Made by a program: the position numbers and the translations under genes. Source: Methylophaga sp. 41_12_T18 (GTDB taxonomy: Bacteria; Pseudomonadota; Gammaproteobacteria; Nitrosococcales; Methylophagaceae). From it: DNA of 61,957 nucleotides. A model generated the notes under the pieces. It did no database searches. It worked only from the letters and a program-made list of their open reading frames with translations, and had not been told where the DNA came from. The DNA lies in contig MAAI01000063.1 of NCBI GenBank assembly GCA_002163115.1, positions 1 to 61,957 of the forward strand. Reading direction: 5' to 3'. Below are positions 51,843-61,374 of the stretch, in pieces; position 1 is the first letter of the stretch; each line of letters starts with the position of its first letter.

Positions 51843-52889
51843 CTAAGAATATAAATGGCTATCAAGATAGCGTTGGTGGGCATGACGAAGTAAAACCATA
51901 ATCACAGCAGCCACTGGTAGCGCCAATAATACACCGGTAAAACCAAATAGTTGGCCACCGGCTAAAACAGCAAAGATTACAGCAACCGGATGAAGACCGA
52001 TACGTTCACCAACAAATCGCGGTGTTAATACCGTGCCTTCAATGGCTTGTGCTGCACCAAATACCAACGCTACAAGTAGTACCGGCATCCATTCGTGGAA
52101 TTGCAAAAAGGCGGCGACACCCGCTAAGCCAATACCCACTATCAAGCCTAAATACGGTACAAAGCTTAGCACTCCTGCGATAACGCCTACTAATAAAGCT
52201 AACTCTAAACCAATCATCATCAAACCCACTGTATAGATCGATGCTAATGCCATCATCACCATCAATTGGCCGCGAATAAAGGCTGCTAACATTTCATCAC
52301 ACTCTAACGACAGGGTGACAAATTGCGCGGAATATCGTCGTGGTAATAACTCCCTAAACCGAGCCACCAAGATATCCCAATCACGTAATAAATAGAAGGT
52401 CACCACCGGCACTAATACTAGGTTAGCAACCCATTGCAATACGATAGCGCCTGATCGTGTCATATAACTAAAGATACCGCCGGCGACTTGACCAACTTCT
52501 GACCAATAACTTGTTAACGCTTGTTTGATAGTATCTAAGTCTAATAAATCTGTTGGCAAGCCAATTGAGCTAAGCCATGGTTGTAACGCATCATGTATGA
52601 AGGTGATGTAATCAGGCAAACGTTTAAATAATGAGACCACTTGCGAACTTAACATCGGTATTAATACCAGTAGTAATAACAAGCCGACAATGAGCAATAC
52701 AGAAAAGACAATAGACACTGAAACAGTTCGCGATAACTTCCAACTTTCTAGCTTATCTACCAGCGGATCAGCTAAATACGCTAATAATGCTGAAATAAAG
52801 AAAGGCATCAATACTGGCGTCAGTTGATAAAACAGCCAGCCAACAAAAATACCGCTGACTAGGATCAATAATTTAGTGATGTCACTCAT
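51843..52889 (-). CDS. AI-2E family transporter (PerM/YdgG type)
   Basis: A 348-residue inner-membrane protein with about eight helices. Typical parts: LLILVSGIFVGWLFYQLTPV at the start, SYMTRSGAIVLQWVANLVLV, the VPYLGLIVGIGLAGVAA segment and the conserved TPRFVGERIGLHPVAVIFAV motif. Members export signals or act as Na+/H+ antiporters; the substrate here is unknown. I place the start at 52889, directly after the stop of the upstream gene, rather than at an ATG further up inside it. It belongs to a run of minus-strand genes leading to hda. Confidence 0.9.
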   Translation of the reverse strand: MSDITKLLILVSGIFVGWLFYQLTPVLMPFFISALLAYLADPLVDKLESWKLSRTVSVSIVFSVLLIVGLLLLLVLIPMLSSQVVSLFKRLPDYITFIHDALQPWLSSIGLPTDLLDLDTIKQALTSYWSEVGQVAGGIFSYMTRSGAIVLQWVANLVLVPVVTFYLLRDWDILVARFRELLPRRYSAQFVTLSLECDEMLAAFIRGQLMVMMALASIYTVGLMMIGLELALLVGVIAGVLSFVPYLGLIVGIGLAGVAAFLQFHEWMPVLLVALVFGAAQAIEGTVLTPRFVGERIGLHPVAVIFAVLAGGQLFGFTGVLLALPVAAVIMVLLRHAHQRYLDSHLYS

Positions 52890-52891
52890 TG

Positions 52892-53440
52892 CTACTTTTT
52901 CATCTGCTGCCATGCACGTAGTCCCCATACCAATATGTATTCACTGCCACTATAAATAACACTCGCAACGACTAGCCAACCGCCTAAAACAACCAGCGGA
53001 TCAAATTGTGACCATATCTGCTGCAAGATAACCAATAATACTAATACAATCTGAAGTGCTGTATTTATTTTACTGCTCCACAGCGGCAGTAACTCAAACT
53101 TACCAACGATATAGTGATAAGCCATGCCACCGATGACTATCATTAAGTCACGTGTCATCACCAGTAAAAACAACCACATCGGCAGTAGGTTTAACCATGC
53201 CAATGTTGCAAAACTAGCCACCAATAATAATTTATCAGCGATAGGATCTAATATCGTTCCCAACCGCGACTGCCAATGATACTGTTTAGCCAAAAATCCG
53301 TCTAAAGCATCAGAGATGCCAGCAATAGCAAATATCACTAATGCCAGTGCAAACCGTCCTTCTACAATTGCCCATATGATAGGAAATATCAGTGCAATTC
53401 GTATGATAGATATAAGGTTTGGAATATCCTTTCGGGTCAA
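52892..53440 (-). CDS. CDP-alcohol phosphatidyltransferase family protein
   Basis: A 182-residue inner-membrane enzyme with about five helices. The catalytic signature is complete: SDALDGFLAKQYHWQSRLGT, then ILDPIAD, matching D-x2-D-G-x2-A-x8-G-x3-D-x3-D. It would transfer a CDP-activated diacylglycerol to an alcohol such as glycerol-3-phosphate or cardiolipin precursor. The start PNLISIIRIALIFPI is as in PgsA, but the sequence is also compatible with other members. It overlaps the DUF2066 gene by four bases and is part of the same minus-strand operon. Confidence 0.88.
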   Translation of the reverse strand: MTRKDIPNLISIIRIALIFPIIWAIVEGRFALALVIFAIAGISDALDGFLAKQYHWQSRLGTILDPIADKLLLVASFATLAWLNLLPMWLFLLVMTRDLMIVIGGMAYHYIVGKFELLPLWSSKINTALQIVLVLLVILQQIWSQFDPLVVLGGWLVVASVIYSGSEYILVWGLRAWQQMKK

Positions 53441-54492
53441 GGCAATAACCGGTAACTCATTTCGTTAGCAGTACCGTAACCATTATCTGCAGCTAACACT
53501 CGACCGATAGCTAAGGTTCTATTTAATACGTTGACATCACCTTTGAATGATAAAGTCAGCGCCACTTGTTCGGTAGCGAGCATGGCGACTTGTACATCAG
53601 TGACATATTGTAGTTTCGACAAGTACGACATCAAACGCGAGTAATCAGCATAACTACGTACATTATCTATATGCAGTGATAGTTGTTGTTCAAACTGATG
53701 ACTACTTACCACTTGAGTGAAACGACGTGCTAAACGATCAGTTAATTCTTCAATACCTGCATTTAATGCCGTAGCCAAATCACCACGTGATTGCCAGTTT
53801 TCTGATTGACCGTTAATGATGGCATGCCAATGAACTTGACTAGTAGCTGCATTTTTTAACGACACTCTCGCTATCAGTGTCACCGCTGGTGCGTAACGCT
53901 GTGAAGCAGATTCGATGCTATGTGAAAAATCTCCCCACACATCAGCAAACTTCACTTGTGCCTGATCTTGCAAATCCATCACCGGTAGCAAAATAGGCAA
54001 ACCACGCGCATCCGCCGATTGGACTAATAAACGGGCAATATTATGGTCACTACTTTCAGAGCCAATTAATGTTCGTGATTGCCCATCATCTACTGCTAGC
54101 CATACTAAAACTTCAGGTCGGGTTTTACTCCAAATAGGCAAGCCCAAATTAGTTAACGATTGGTTTAAACTAGACTTATTAAAAGTCAGTAACAACGCTA
54201 AACGATCGGGTTGAGTTAAGTCAGCATTAATATCATTAATGCGTTCATATTGAAACTGTTGCACTAACGATTCAGCTCTACCAATAAGCGGATTCAAATC
54301 CGTTAAATCGAGTGCAGAACGGTCGCCAACTACCTTGAGAATAACTTGCCGCAATGCTTGCGGCGCAAGTTGTTTCCTTTCCTGCTCACTCTGTGAAGCT
54401 ACAGGAATAGGTGACTGATACAAATTAGCAACCTCAGCGGCAAAGCTGTTGGTTGCTAATAAGGAAATAAGAACAATAAATAATCTATGCAT
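53437..54492 (-). CDS. DUF2066 exported protein
   Basis: A 351-residue protein of the DUF2066 family with a signal peptide (LFIVLISLLATNSFA). Conserved parts are ANLYQSPIPVASQSEQERKQ, then LRQVILKVVGDRSA, LVQQFQYERIND, and the region after WLAVDDGQSRTLIG. The family is found beside purM in many gammaproteobacteria and has no known activity. It is probably periplasmic. It heads the minus-strand operon toward the CDP-alcohol transferase, AI-2E transporter, hda, COG4255 gene and recJ. It diverges from purM with only 61 bases between. Confidence 0.92.
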   Translation of the reverse strand: MHRLFIVLISLLATNSFAAEVANLYQSPIPVASQSEQERKQLAPQALRQVILKVVGDRSALDLTDLNPLIGRAESLVQQFQYERINDINADLTQPDRLALLLTFNKSSLNQSLTNLGLPIWSKTRPEVLVWLAVDDGQSRTLIGSESSDHNIARLLVQSADARGLPILLPVMDLQDQAQVKFADVWGDFSHSIESASQRYAPAVTLIARVSLKNAATSQVHWHAIINGQSENWQSRGDLATALNAGIEELTDRLARRFTQVVSSHQFEQQLSLHIDNVRSYADYSRLMSYLSKLQYVTDVQVAMLATEQVALTLSFKGDVNVLNRTLAIGRVLAADNGYGTANEMSYRLLP

Positions 54493-54553
54493 TGTGGTAT
54501 TCTAACACGCTGTTTTTGACTGTGTTACAGCCTTTTTTTTTCAGGAATTTACG

Positions 54554-55615
54554 ATGACAAACAGCGTGGACTCTTCTACCACATCTTCATTAAGTTACCG
54601 CGATGCCGGTGTTGATATCGAGGCAGGTAATGCCTTAGTAGATCGCATTAAGCCGCTAGCCAAAAAAACACGCCGTCCAGGTGTTATGGCTGGACTAGGT
54701 GGTTTCGGCAGCATGTTCGAACTACCAGTAGATCGCTACAAACAACCCGTATTAGTTTCAGGCACCGATGGTGTCGGTACCAAATTACGTTTAGCCATTG
54801 AATCTGGAATTCACAATACTATCGGTATTGATTTAGTAGCAATGTGTGTCAATGACATCATTGTACTTGGCGCTGAACCTTTATTTTTCTTAGATTACTA
54901 CGCAACGAGTAAATTAGACATTGATGTTGCCGAATCTGTTGTTTCAGGTATTGCTGAAGGGTGTATCCAAGCCGGTGCAGCTTTAGTTGGCGGTGAAACT
55001 GCTGAAATGCCAAGCATGTATGAAGACGGCGATTATGATTTAGCTGGCTTTTGTGTCGGTGTCGTTGAAAAAGAAAACACAATTGATGGTAGTCAAGTAC
55101 AAGCTGGTGACGTGTTAATTGGCCTTGCTTCTTCAGGTCCACACTCAAATGGCTACTCATTAATTCGTAAGATTTTAGAACGTAGCGAAGATAAGCTTGA
55201 TACACCGTTTGCTGGCAGCACACTAGGTGAGCACCTAATGGCCCCAACAAGAATCTACGTCAAGTCATTACTTCAACTACATGAAAAGATTAATATTCAT
55301 GCCTTATCACATATCACTGGTGGTGGTTTATTAGAAAACATTCCACGTGTATTGCCTGACAATGTCACAGCTGTTGTTGATCCAACTAGCTGGCAACGAC
55401 CAGCCATCTTTGACTGGTTACAAGAGCAAGGTAATGTAATCGACGAAGAAATGTACCGTACTTTTAATAACGGTATCGGCATGGTTATTTGTGTTGCTGA
55501 GCAAGATGCAGAACAAACATTAGCATTACTTGCTGACCTGGGTGAAAGCGCATACCAAATCGGGCAAATCGAAAGCTCTGATCAAGCAACACCTGATGTG
55601 GTTATCCGTGGCTAA
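54554..55615 (+). CDS. purM: Phosphoribosylformylglycinamidine cyclo-ligase
   Basis: A 353-residue AIR synthetase. Conserved segments include [70 protein letters not shown] and the [16 protein letters not shown] loop. It closes the imidazole ring in step five of purine synthesis using ATP. Length is as in E. coli (345). Its stop overlaps the purN start (TAATG), so purMN is one coupled operon. The DUF3108 and Nudix genes that follow are probably cotranscribed. Confidence 0.98.
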   Translation: MTNSVDSSTTSSLSYRDAGVDIEAGNALVDRIKPLAKKTRRPGVMAGLGGFGSMFELPVDRYKQPVLVSGTDGVGTKLRLAIESGIHNTIGIDLVAMCVNDIIVLGAEPLFFLDYYATSKLDIDVAESVVSGIAEGCIQAGAALVGGETAEMPSMYEDGDYDLAGFCVGVVEKENTIDGSQVQAGDVLIGLASSGPHSNGYSLIRKILERSEDKLDTPFAGSTLGEHLMAPTRIYVKSLLQLHEKINIHALSHITGGGLLENIPRVLPDNVTAVVDPTSWQRPAIFDWLQEQGNVIDEEMYRTFNNGIGMVICVAEQDAEQTLALLADLGESAYQIGQIESSDQATPDVVIRG

Positions 55616-56199
55616 TGAGTATCGATAAAAAAAATATCGTTATCCTGATTTCAGGACGCGGTAGTAACATGATGTCCATTGTTAACGCTGTTAACAATGG
55701 ACAAATCGATGCCAACATCACAGCAATTATCAGTAACCGACCTGATGCTGCTGGTATTGAGTTTGCTGAGCAACAAGGTATTACCAACTTAATCATTGAT
55801 CATAAAGAATTTGATTCTCGCGAATCATTTGATCAGGCCTTAGCCAAAGAGATTGATAGTTATCAGCCTGACTTATTGGTTTTAGCTGGATTCATGCGAA
55901 TCTTAACGGCTGACTTTGTTGAACACTTCGCAGGTCGCTTAATCAATATCCACCCATCTCTACTACCTAAATTTAAAGGTTTAGATACGCATCAACGTGC
56001 AATTGATGCTGGTGAGAAAGAACATGGTGCTAGTGTGCACTTTGTTACCGCTGAATTGGATGATGGCCCAGTGATATTGCAGGCACGTGTACCTGTACTA
56101 GCAAATGATGATGTCGCTTCTTTATCCGCTAGGGTTTTAGAGCAAGAACATAAGCTCTACCCTGATGCCATTAAAAAACTGACCTCTACTACAGAGTAG
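55615..56199 (+). CDS. purN: Phosphoribosylglycinamide formyltransferase
   Basis: A 194-residue GAR transformylase. Motifs: IVILISGRGSNMMSIVNAVN (phosphate loop), the VLAGFMRILT and NIHPSLLPKFKGLDTHQRAI folate-site region with the catalytic asparagine and histidine, and HGASVHFVTAELDDGPVILQ with the catalytic aspartate. It uses 10-formyl-tetrahydrofolate in step three of purine synthesis. Coupled to purM by an overlapping start. Confidence 0.98.
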   Translation: MSIDKKNIVILISGRGSNMMSIVNAVNNGQIDANITAIISNRPDAAGIEFAEQQGITNLIIDHKEFDSRESFDQALAKEIDSYQPDLLVLAGFMRILTADFVEHFAGRLINIHPSLLPKFKGLDTHQRAIDAGEKEHGASVHFVTAELDDGPVILQARVPVLANDDVASLSARVLEQEHKLYPDAIKKLTSTTE

Positions 56200-56209
56200 A
56201 CAGCCAGTA

Positions 56210-56977
56210 ATGAAAACATTAATCAGTTATTTCTTGTTGTTGATGCCTCTTTGGTTATCAGCGCAAGAAATTCCTGATTTTTCAGCTAATTACTTAGTCA
56301 AACTGAATAACATACAAGCCGGTGAGCTTAAACGTAGCCTTGTAACGCACAGTGATGGTAATCGCCAATTTACCTCGATAACTAAAGCTAAAGGCGTGTT
56401 TGCATTTTTCAAACCTGATGTTGTCGAAGAAACCAGCATTTGGCAGTCAATTGATAACCAAGTACAACCTCAATTTTATAGCTTTGAGCGTACTGGTGGT
56501 AAAAAAGATAAGTTCATGGCGCTTAACTTTGATTGGCAAGCAGACCGTCTTCATATTGATGATGGAAAGCAACCATGGCAACTCAAACTCGAACATGGCA
56601 CCTTAGATAAGCTGGTTTATCAAATTGCTTTAATGTCTGATCTCAAAACCAATAAGCAACAGTTTAACTACCGCATTGCCGATGGTGGCAAACTTAAAAC
56701 CTATGATATCCGGATTATCACTGAGGAAGTTATTAAGACTCCACTAGGTAAGATTAATACGGTTAAGCTCATTCGCTATCGCTCGAACAACAATAAACGA
56801 CAAACCACACTGTGGTGTGCACCTGCATTAAACTACCTGCCCGTTAAGTTGGAACATACCGAAAAAGGCGGCAGCGTATTTACCGCCCTACTTCGTAAAC
56901 TTGATGGCATAACGACGACGGATGCGTTTATGCCACTCTCTACAAAAACAGATAACTTCAAACAGTTTGCACATTGA
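56210..56977 (+). CDS. DUF3108 exported protein
   Basis: A 255-residue protein with a signal peptide (LISYFLLLMPLWLSAQ). It matches DUF3108: IPDFSANYLVKLNNIQAGEL, FERTGGKKDK, and the C-terminal LIRYRSNNNKRQTTLWCAPA, LNYLPVKLEHTEKGGSVF. The family is usually placed beside purMN in gammaproteobacteria. It is probably a periplasmic beta-rich protein, possibly a lipid or polymer binding protein. Function unknown. It starts ten bases after purN and has AGCCAGTA upstream, a weak ribosome-binding site. Confidence 0.9.
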   Translation: MKTLISYFLLLMPLWLSAQEIPDFSANYLVKLNNIQAGELKRSLVTHSDGNRQFTSITKAKGVFAFFKPDVVEETSIWQSIDNQVQPQFYSFERTGGKKDKFMALNFDWQADRLHIDDGKQPWQLKLEHGTLDKLVYQIALMSDLKTNKQQFNYRIADGGKLKTYDIRIITEEVIKTPLGKINTVKLIRYRSNNNKRQTTLWCAPALNYLPVKLEHTEKGGSVFTALLRKLDGITTTDAFMPLSTKTDNFKQFAH

Positions 56978-56978
56978 T

Positions 56979-57584
56979 ATGACAAAAAAATTCGAATTAC
57001 TCAACGAAGAAACAGCCTATAACGGTTTTTTTAGCTTAAAGAAATTTACCGTTAAACATACCCTCTATAAAGGTGGCTGGAGCAATACCATCACTCGCGA
57101 GTTATTTCATCGTGGCAACTGTGTTGCCGTCTTACTCTACGATCCAGACCGTGATGAAGTGGTCATTATTGAACAATTCCGTATTGGTGCCTTGCAAATG
57201 CCTAAGCCTGAGCAAGCATGGCTATTAGAAATAGTCGCCGGTGCCATTGAACCTGGCGAAACAGCTGAAGGCGTTGCCTATAGAGAATCTGTCGAAGAAG
57301 CAGGCTGCGAAATCCAACAATTAATTAAGATTAATGACTTTTTCACCTCACCAGGCGGTACATCTGAATTATTGAGCTTATATTGTGGCAAAGTCGATAC
57401 CACACATGTCGGAGGTCTTCATGGCCTCGAACATGAAGATGAAGATATCTCAGTTCAGACGATGAAATTTGATGATGTGTATCAATTACTATTAGATGGA
57501 AAAATTATTTCTGCCATCCCTATCATTGCTATTCAGTGGTTGAAAATAAACCGACAAGATTTACGCAACCAGTGGCAAAAATAG
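56979..57584 (+). CDS. nudF: ADP-ribose pyrophosphatase (Nudix)
   Basis: A 201-residue Nudix hydrolase of the NudF type. The Nudix box is GAIEPGETAEGVAYRESVEE, followed by AG. The ARELEVL-like strands YKGGWSNTITRELFHRGNCV and the ending IIAIQWLKINR are typical of ADP-ribose pyrophosphatases, which cut ADP-ribose to AMP and ribose 5-phosphate. I chose the ATG at 56979, directly after the DUF3108 stop, over a longer frame that would overlap DUF3108 by 56 bases. It is the fourth gene of the purM operon. Confidence 0.93.
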   Translation: MTKKFELLNEETAYNGFFSLKKFTVKHTLYKGGWSNTITRELFHRGNCVAVLLYDPDRDEVVIIEQFRIGALQMPKPEQAWLLEIVAGAIEPGETAEGVAYRESVEEAGCEIQQLIKINDFFTSPGGTSELLSLYCGKVDTTHVGGLHGLEHEDEDISVQTMKFDDVYQLLLDGKIISAIPIIAIQWLKINRQDLRNQWQK

Positions 57585-57634
57585 TCAGGCAGCAACTACA
57601 CGCGTTGCGACCAACGCTCAATTCACTCTTGAAA

Positions 57635-57946
57635 CTAGTAATTCACACCATAGTTGGTGAAAGACAACTTACCATTTTTAAATATAATTCCCTCTTTCTC
57701 TAGCAGAGATAATTGGCGATGGTAGGCTTCGCTGGCCACTGGAAACGAAATTTCACCCTTGGCATTAACAACTCGATACCAAGGTAAAGTAGTATTTTTT
57801 GGTAGGTTCTTTAAGGTTGTGCCAACATAACGGGCATGATTGGGATGCCCACATGACTTGGCCACTTGGCCATAACTAAGCACTCGACCATATGGAATAG
57901 CAGCAACTACCTGCCAGATTAACTCATTGAGTTCTATATTCTGCAT
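57635..57946 (-). CDS. Alkyltransferase-like protein (ATL)
   Basis: A 103-residue MGMT-like DNA-binding protein. The helix-turn-helix GRVLSYGQVAKSCGHPNHAR and the arginine finger are present. The active-site motif is PWYRV, with tryptophan instead of the alkyl-accepting cysteine of PCHRV. It therefore cannot transfer alkyl groups, but would bind O6-alkylguanine and flag it for nucleotide-excision repair, as YbaZ/eATL does. Confidence 0.94.
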   Translation of the reverse strand: MQNIELNELIWQVVAAIPYGRVLSYGQVAKSCGHPNHARYVGTTLKNLPKNTTLPWYRVVNAKGEISFPVASEAYHRQLSLLEKEGIIFKNGKLSFTNYGVNY

Positions 57947-58001
57947 TAGCTCAGCAAACTTAGCTCAGTAATCAATATGATAAGTTTCGCAAGCAATGGT
58001 G

Positions 58002-58211
58002 TTAGTTATTTTTCGTAGAGTTCGTCATATTATTTATTGCAACAACTAGAATAACACCTAAGAGTACGACTCCAAGTGTCGATAACGAGCGCCATACTAA
58101 TCCAGTATCACCTATATATCCCCATATACCAAGAATAGAAACTGTTGTCCCTAAAATAATACAAATTATTGATACCGCTAATGCAATTTTATTCAAACTC
58201 ATAAAAGCCAA
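58002..58211 (-). CDS. Small membrane protein of unknown function
   Basis: A 69-residue protein with two hydrophobic helices (about 8-28, LAVSIICIILGTTVSILGIW, and 42-60, LGVVLLGVILVVAINN). No family is recognised. The gene lies alone between the ATL and parvulin genes; the ATG follows GAAGATTGGC, a weak ribosome-binding context. It could be a real small inner-membrane protein. Confidence 0.55.
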   Translation of the reverse strand: MAFMSLNKIALAVSIICIILGTTVSILGIWGYIGDTGLVWRSLSTLGVVLLGVILVVAINNMTNSTKNN

Positions 58212-58324
58212 TCTTCCCTAATTTTAGAATAAACATATCGCTACGAATATTAACATGGGCTGGCAGAAAAATTTAAAACAAACGTTAATTCTGCTAAACC
58301 AAAACAGGTAAACAACCTGCCGCC

Positions 58325-58603
58325 TTAATTTCGATAAATCGTTTCTATTAAGTGATAACCAAACTTGGTTTTAACCGGACCATGCACTTTTAACACTGGC
58401 TTTTTAAACACCACATTATCAACAGCTTTAACCATCTTACCTGGACCAAACTCACCTAGATCGCCACCGCGTTTGGCAGTGCTGCAAATCGAGTGTTTTT
58501 TAGCTAGTTTAGTAAAATCACCACCATTAGCTAATAGCTGCTTGATCTGCTCCGCTTCTTCTTTTGTTTTCACCAAGATGTGACGTGCTGCTGCTCTAGC
58601 CAT
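58325..58603 (-). CDS. ppiC: Parvulin-type peptidyl-prolyl isomerase (second copy)
   Basis: A 92-residue single-domain PpiC-type rotamase: ARAAARHILVKTKEEAEQIK, GGDFTKLAKKHSICSTAKRG, GDLGEFGPGKMVKAVDNVVF, KFGYHLIETIYRN. It resembles the protein encoded at 35452. It starts exactly where the mutarotase gene ends (one-base overlap), so the two are coupled. It catalyses prolyl isomerisation in the cytoplasm. Confidence 0.95.
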   Translation of the reverse strand: MARAAARHILVKTKEEAEQIKQLLANGGDFTKLAKKHSICSTAKRGGDLGEFGPGKMVKAVDNVVFKKPVLKVHGPVKTKFGYHLIETIYRN

Positions 58604-59511
58604 TAGTGATTCTCAACTTCAATGATTGCCGTTAAGGTATGTGATGCGCCCGGAATAATACTGACGCTGTCATCAAAAACATTGGCATTTTCAATGCAGA
58701 CAAAGTGTTGGTAGCTATCTTCATTTAAATCAGCAAAAGCGGCACCTGTTTCTTGCCAAGGATTCCAAATAACCGTCGAATTACTCGATTCTGATTTCAC
58801 CTTAATCGTTCGGTTTAAAGACTTATCGACAATGGTCGTTGTATCTGGCACTTGTTGATAAACACGATCCACTTCTCTATCAATGATGATCTTATCCGAC
58901 TGTGTTTTCAGCTTATAACCATCTAACTTATCCAGGTAACTCACCTTGTCCATACCTTGCACAACTACTTGGCTAATATCCGCAACATTAAAATAAGTAT
59001 GCATCGCTTGAGTAATAGCCAGCGCTTTTTTACCGGTATTGACGGTTGTCAGGGCCAAGATTAATTGTTTACCAATGGTAATATCTAAGATCAGTTCAAA
59101 ATGATTGGGCCAAATAGCAAGAGTTTCGTCTGTACTCATCAAGCCAAGTTGTAATGATGTGCTGCCATCATCGTTATCTGATGTCGCTAAAACAGTCCAA
59201 TCTAATACCCGTGCAAAGCCATGAGCTGGCAGCCCATAACCCGAAGTATCATCGCCGAACCACGGCCAGCATATTGGCACGCCACCGCGAATCGATTTAC
59301 CCACGGTAAATACCGCTTTATCACTCAAAAACAGGACATCATGCTGTTGTCCCTTTGGTAGATATGAAAGTACTTGGCCACCTGATAACGACACTTTTGC
59401 GGTCGCATATTTATTCTCGATATCGATCATGATCTGCTCTCCTTTACTTTGCGTGAAGCAAAGTTGGTTATTGATAGCAAACTGATGATTAAGTTCTTTC
59501 TGATCTAACAT
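58603..59511 (-). CDS. yeaD: D-hexose-6-phosphate mutarotase
   Basis: A 302-residue aldose-1-epimerase-like protein of the YeaD type. Landmarks are SLSGGQVLSYLPKGQQHDVL, RGGVPICWPWFG (the substrate pocket), ARVLDWTV, AMHTYFNVADI with the catalytic histidine, and the closing VIWNPWQETGAAFADLNEDS and FVCIENANV. It interconverts alpha and beta forms of hexose 6-phosphates. The stop of this gene overlaps the start of the parvulin gene. A hairpin separates it from slyD upstream. Confidence 0.94.
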   Translation of the reverse strand: MLDQKELNHQFAINNQLCFTQSKGEQIMIDIENKYATAKVSLSGGQVLSYLPKGQQHDVLFLSDKAVFTVGKSIRGGVPICWPWFGDDTSGYGLPAHGFARVLDWTVLATSDNDDGSTSLQLGLMSTDETLAIWPNHFELILDITIGKQLILALTTVNTGKKALAITQAMHTYFNVADISQVVVQGMDKVSYLDKLDGYKLKTQSDKIIIDREVDRVYQQVPDTTTIVDKSLNRTIKVKSESSNSTVIWNPWQETGAAFADLNEDSYQHFVCIENANVFDDSVSIIPGASHTLTAIIEVENH

Positions 59512-59539
59512 TATATAACTTCGGAAAATGAAAACAAAA

Positions 59540-59560
59540 AGACGGGCTTATAGCCCGTCT
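59540..59560 (-). terminator. Terminator of slyD
   Basis: Stem AGACGGGC/GCCCGTCT with a 5-base loop. On the minus strand it is followed by TTTTTGTTTTC, so it ends transcripts coming from slyD before the mutarotase gene. Confidence 0.88.
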
Positions 59561-59608
59561 CAAAGTGTTATTCGTTACCCATAAAAATAGGTGACGATCT
59601 AACTGATT

Positions 59609-60091
59609 TTAGTGCTGGTGACCGCCGTCACCGTGAACGTGACCATGTTCTAATTCTTCAGCAGTAGCTTCGCGAACTTCACGAATAGTTACGTCAAAGT
59701 TTAAGTGAACACCCGCCAATGGGTGGTTACCGTCAACAGTAACCATTTCGTCGTTCATCGCTACAACTGTAACCATTACTGGACCTTGATCTGTTTCAGA
59801 TTGAAATTGCATACCAACTTCAATATTTTCAACACCACCAAATAATTCTTTCGGTACTTCTTGCTGCATGTCGTCATTACGCTCGCCGTAACCTTTTGCA
59901 GGTTCGATGCTAGCTTTAACTTCTGCGCCAGCTTCTTTACCTAATAATGCTTCTTCAAGACCTTCAATGATGTTACCCGCGCCATGTAAATAAGCAAGAG
60001 GACCAGCACCTTCTGATGAATCAATCACTGTGCCTTCATTATCAGTCAATGTGTAATCAATGAGTGCTACTGAGTTTTCTACAATTTTCAT
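59609..60091 (-). CDS. slyD: FKBP-type peptidyl-prolyl isomerase SlyD
   Basis: A 160-residue FKBP with an insert-in-flap domain. The start VALIDYTLTDNEGTVIDSSE, then GPLAYLHGAGNIIEGLEEAL and the KGYGERNDDMQQEVPKELFG insert are those of SlyD. The C-terminus HGHVHGDGGHQH is a shortened form of the histidine-rich metal-binding tail. It isomerises prolines, acts as a chaperone and may pass nickel to hydrogenase or urease. It has its own terminator. Region 60092-60377 before rluE holds no gene I can support. Confidence 0.96.
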   Translation of the reverse strand: MKIVENSVALIDYTLTDNEGTVIDSSEGAGPLAYLHGAGNIIEGLEEALLGKEAGAEVKASIEPAKGYGERNDDMQQEVPKELFGGVENIEVGMQFQSETDQGPVMVTVVAMNDEMVTVDGNHPLAGVHLNFDVTIREVREATAEELEHGHVHGDGGHQH

Positions 60092-60377
60092 TTTTTTTCC
60101 TTACCTGTACTTAACAATATATATCGTTGCAACATAATCGCTACAACTCCAAAGTTTCAAAATCTTCTATTTAAACTCAATCACAATTATGATTGAGTAC
60201 TAACAACAGTGATGCTCGTAAACAGCCTAGCTAGTCACTTCCACCCAGTTAGGCGATAACATCATTACTGCTAACAAAAATCCGCTACACTATTCGTCTG
60301 TTAGAACCATTAACCGGATTTTAACAACAAAATTTCGCCTATTCTACCACCAACCTCAGCCCGCAGCTAAATCAAAC

Positions 60378-61091
60378 ATGGCAAAACTGATTCTATTTAA
60401 TAAACCTTTTGATGTTCTCACCCAGTTCACTGATCAATCTGGCCGAAAAACACTTAAAGACTATATAAAAACCAGCCAAGTCTATCCTGCTGGACGTCTA
60501 GATCGAGATAGTGAAGGTTTAGTTTTATTAACCGACTCAGGTCAGCTCCAACATCAAATTAGTGATCCAAAATATAAATTGGAAAAAACTTATTGGGTGC
60601 AAGTTGAAAATATCCCTAGTGCTGAAGCCTTGTCTAAGTTGCGGCAAGGCGTGCAATTAAAAGATGGAATGACACGTCCGGCCAAAGCAACATTAATAGA
60701 GTCGCCTGTGATTTGGCCGAGAACACCGCCAGTACGAGAACGAAAAGCCATTCCAACCCAATGGCTAGAACTCAAGATATCCGAAGGTAAAAATCGCCAA
60801 GTTCGGCGGATGACCGCAGCCATCGGTCATCCAACTTTGCGCCTTATCCGTTATGCCATCGGTGATTGGACGATAGATAACTTAGAATCTGGACAATCAC
60901 AAGAAGTCATTGTGCCCGACATGATAAAATCTGCCGATGATTTGGACTCCACGAACAACCGTCGCCGCAATAATCGAACAAGATCAACAGTTTCTGATGG
61001 TCGAAGAAGTCATCGACGGCATAATGAAGATAAACCAGCCCGCCGGTCACCTCGAATCCGACGAAAGCCTGATCGAAGCGGTAATTCGTGA
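60378..61091 (+). CDS. rluE: 23S rRNA pseudouridine synthase E
   Basis: A 237-residue pseudouridine synthase. The active-site loop is [20 protein letters not shown] with its catalytic aspartate. Also present are [30 protein letters not shown] and [17 protein letters not shown], typical of RluE. The catalytic part ends near residue 185. About 50 further residues are very rich in arginine and are encoded where the frame overlaps nudJ by 155 bases. It isomerises a uridine of 23S rRNA (U2457 in E. coli). Confidence 0.93.
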   Translation: MAKLILFNKPFDVLTQFTDQSGRKTLKDYIKTSQVYPAGRLDRDSEGLVLLTDSGQLQHQISDPKYKLEKTYWVQVENIPSAEALSKLRQGVQLKDGMTRPAKATLIESPVIWPRTPPVRERKAIPTQWLELKISEGKNRQVRRMTAAIGHPTLRLIRYAIGDWTIDNLESGQSQEVIVPDMIKSADDLDSTNNRRRNNRTRSTVSDGRRSHRRHNEDKPARRSPRIRRKPDRSGNS

Positions 61092-61374
61092 AACTCAAGA
61101 AGAAACAGCATGGCAGTTTCAGCCTACAGCGTTAACGGGAATTTATCGTTGGATAGCCCCCAATAACGAAACTTACATGCGCTATTGCTTTACCGGTAAG
61201 CTTATCGAACATAATAACAACCAACCATTAGACGATGATATTCATCAAACGATATGGTTATCACATGAACAAATTAGTGCCAGACAAAATGATTGTCGCA
61301 GTCCATTAATACTAGATTGCTTAAATGATTATTTAGCTGGTCATCGTTACCCACTTACTTTATTACACAATTAA
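60937..61374 (+). CDS. nudJ: Nudix hydrolase NudJ
   Basis: A 145-residue Nudix phosphatase of the NudJ/phosphatase type. The Nudix box is [20 protein letters not shown], followed by [28 protein letters not shown] and the ARQ(N/D)[15 protein letters not shown] ending match NudJ, which hydrolyses thiamine pyrophosphate and nucleoside diphosphates. The ATG at 60937 is the natural start, inside the rluE frame. rluE, nudJ and mnmA in a row match the gene order of many gammaproteobacteria. Confidence 0.95.
   Translation: MIWTPRTTVAAIIEQDQQFLMVEEVIDGIMKINQPAGHLESDESLIEAVIRETQEETAWQFQPTALTGIYRWIAPNNETYMRYCFTGKLIEHNNNQPLDDDIHQTIWLSHEQISARQNDCRSPLILDCLNDYLAGHRYPLTLLHN

Noticed and set aside
57635..57946. 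Active methylguanine-DNA methyltransferase
   Set aside because: The acceptor cysteine is replaced by tryptophan (PWYRV), so it is an alkyltransferase-like protein.
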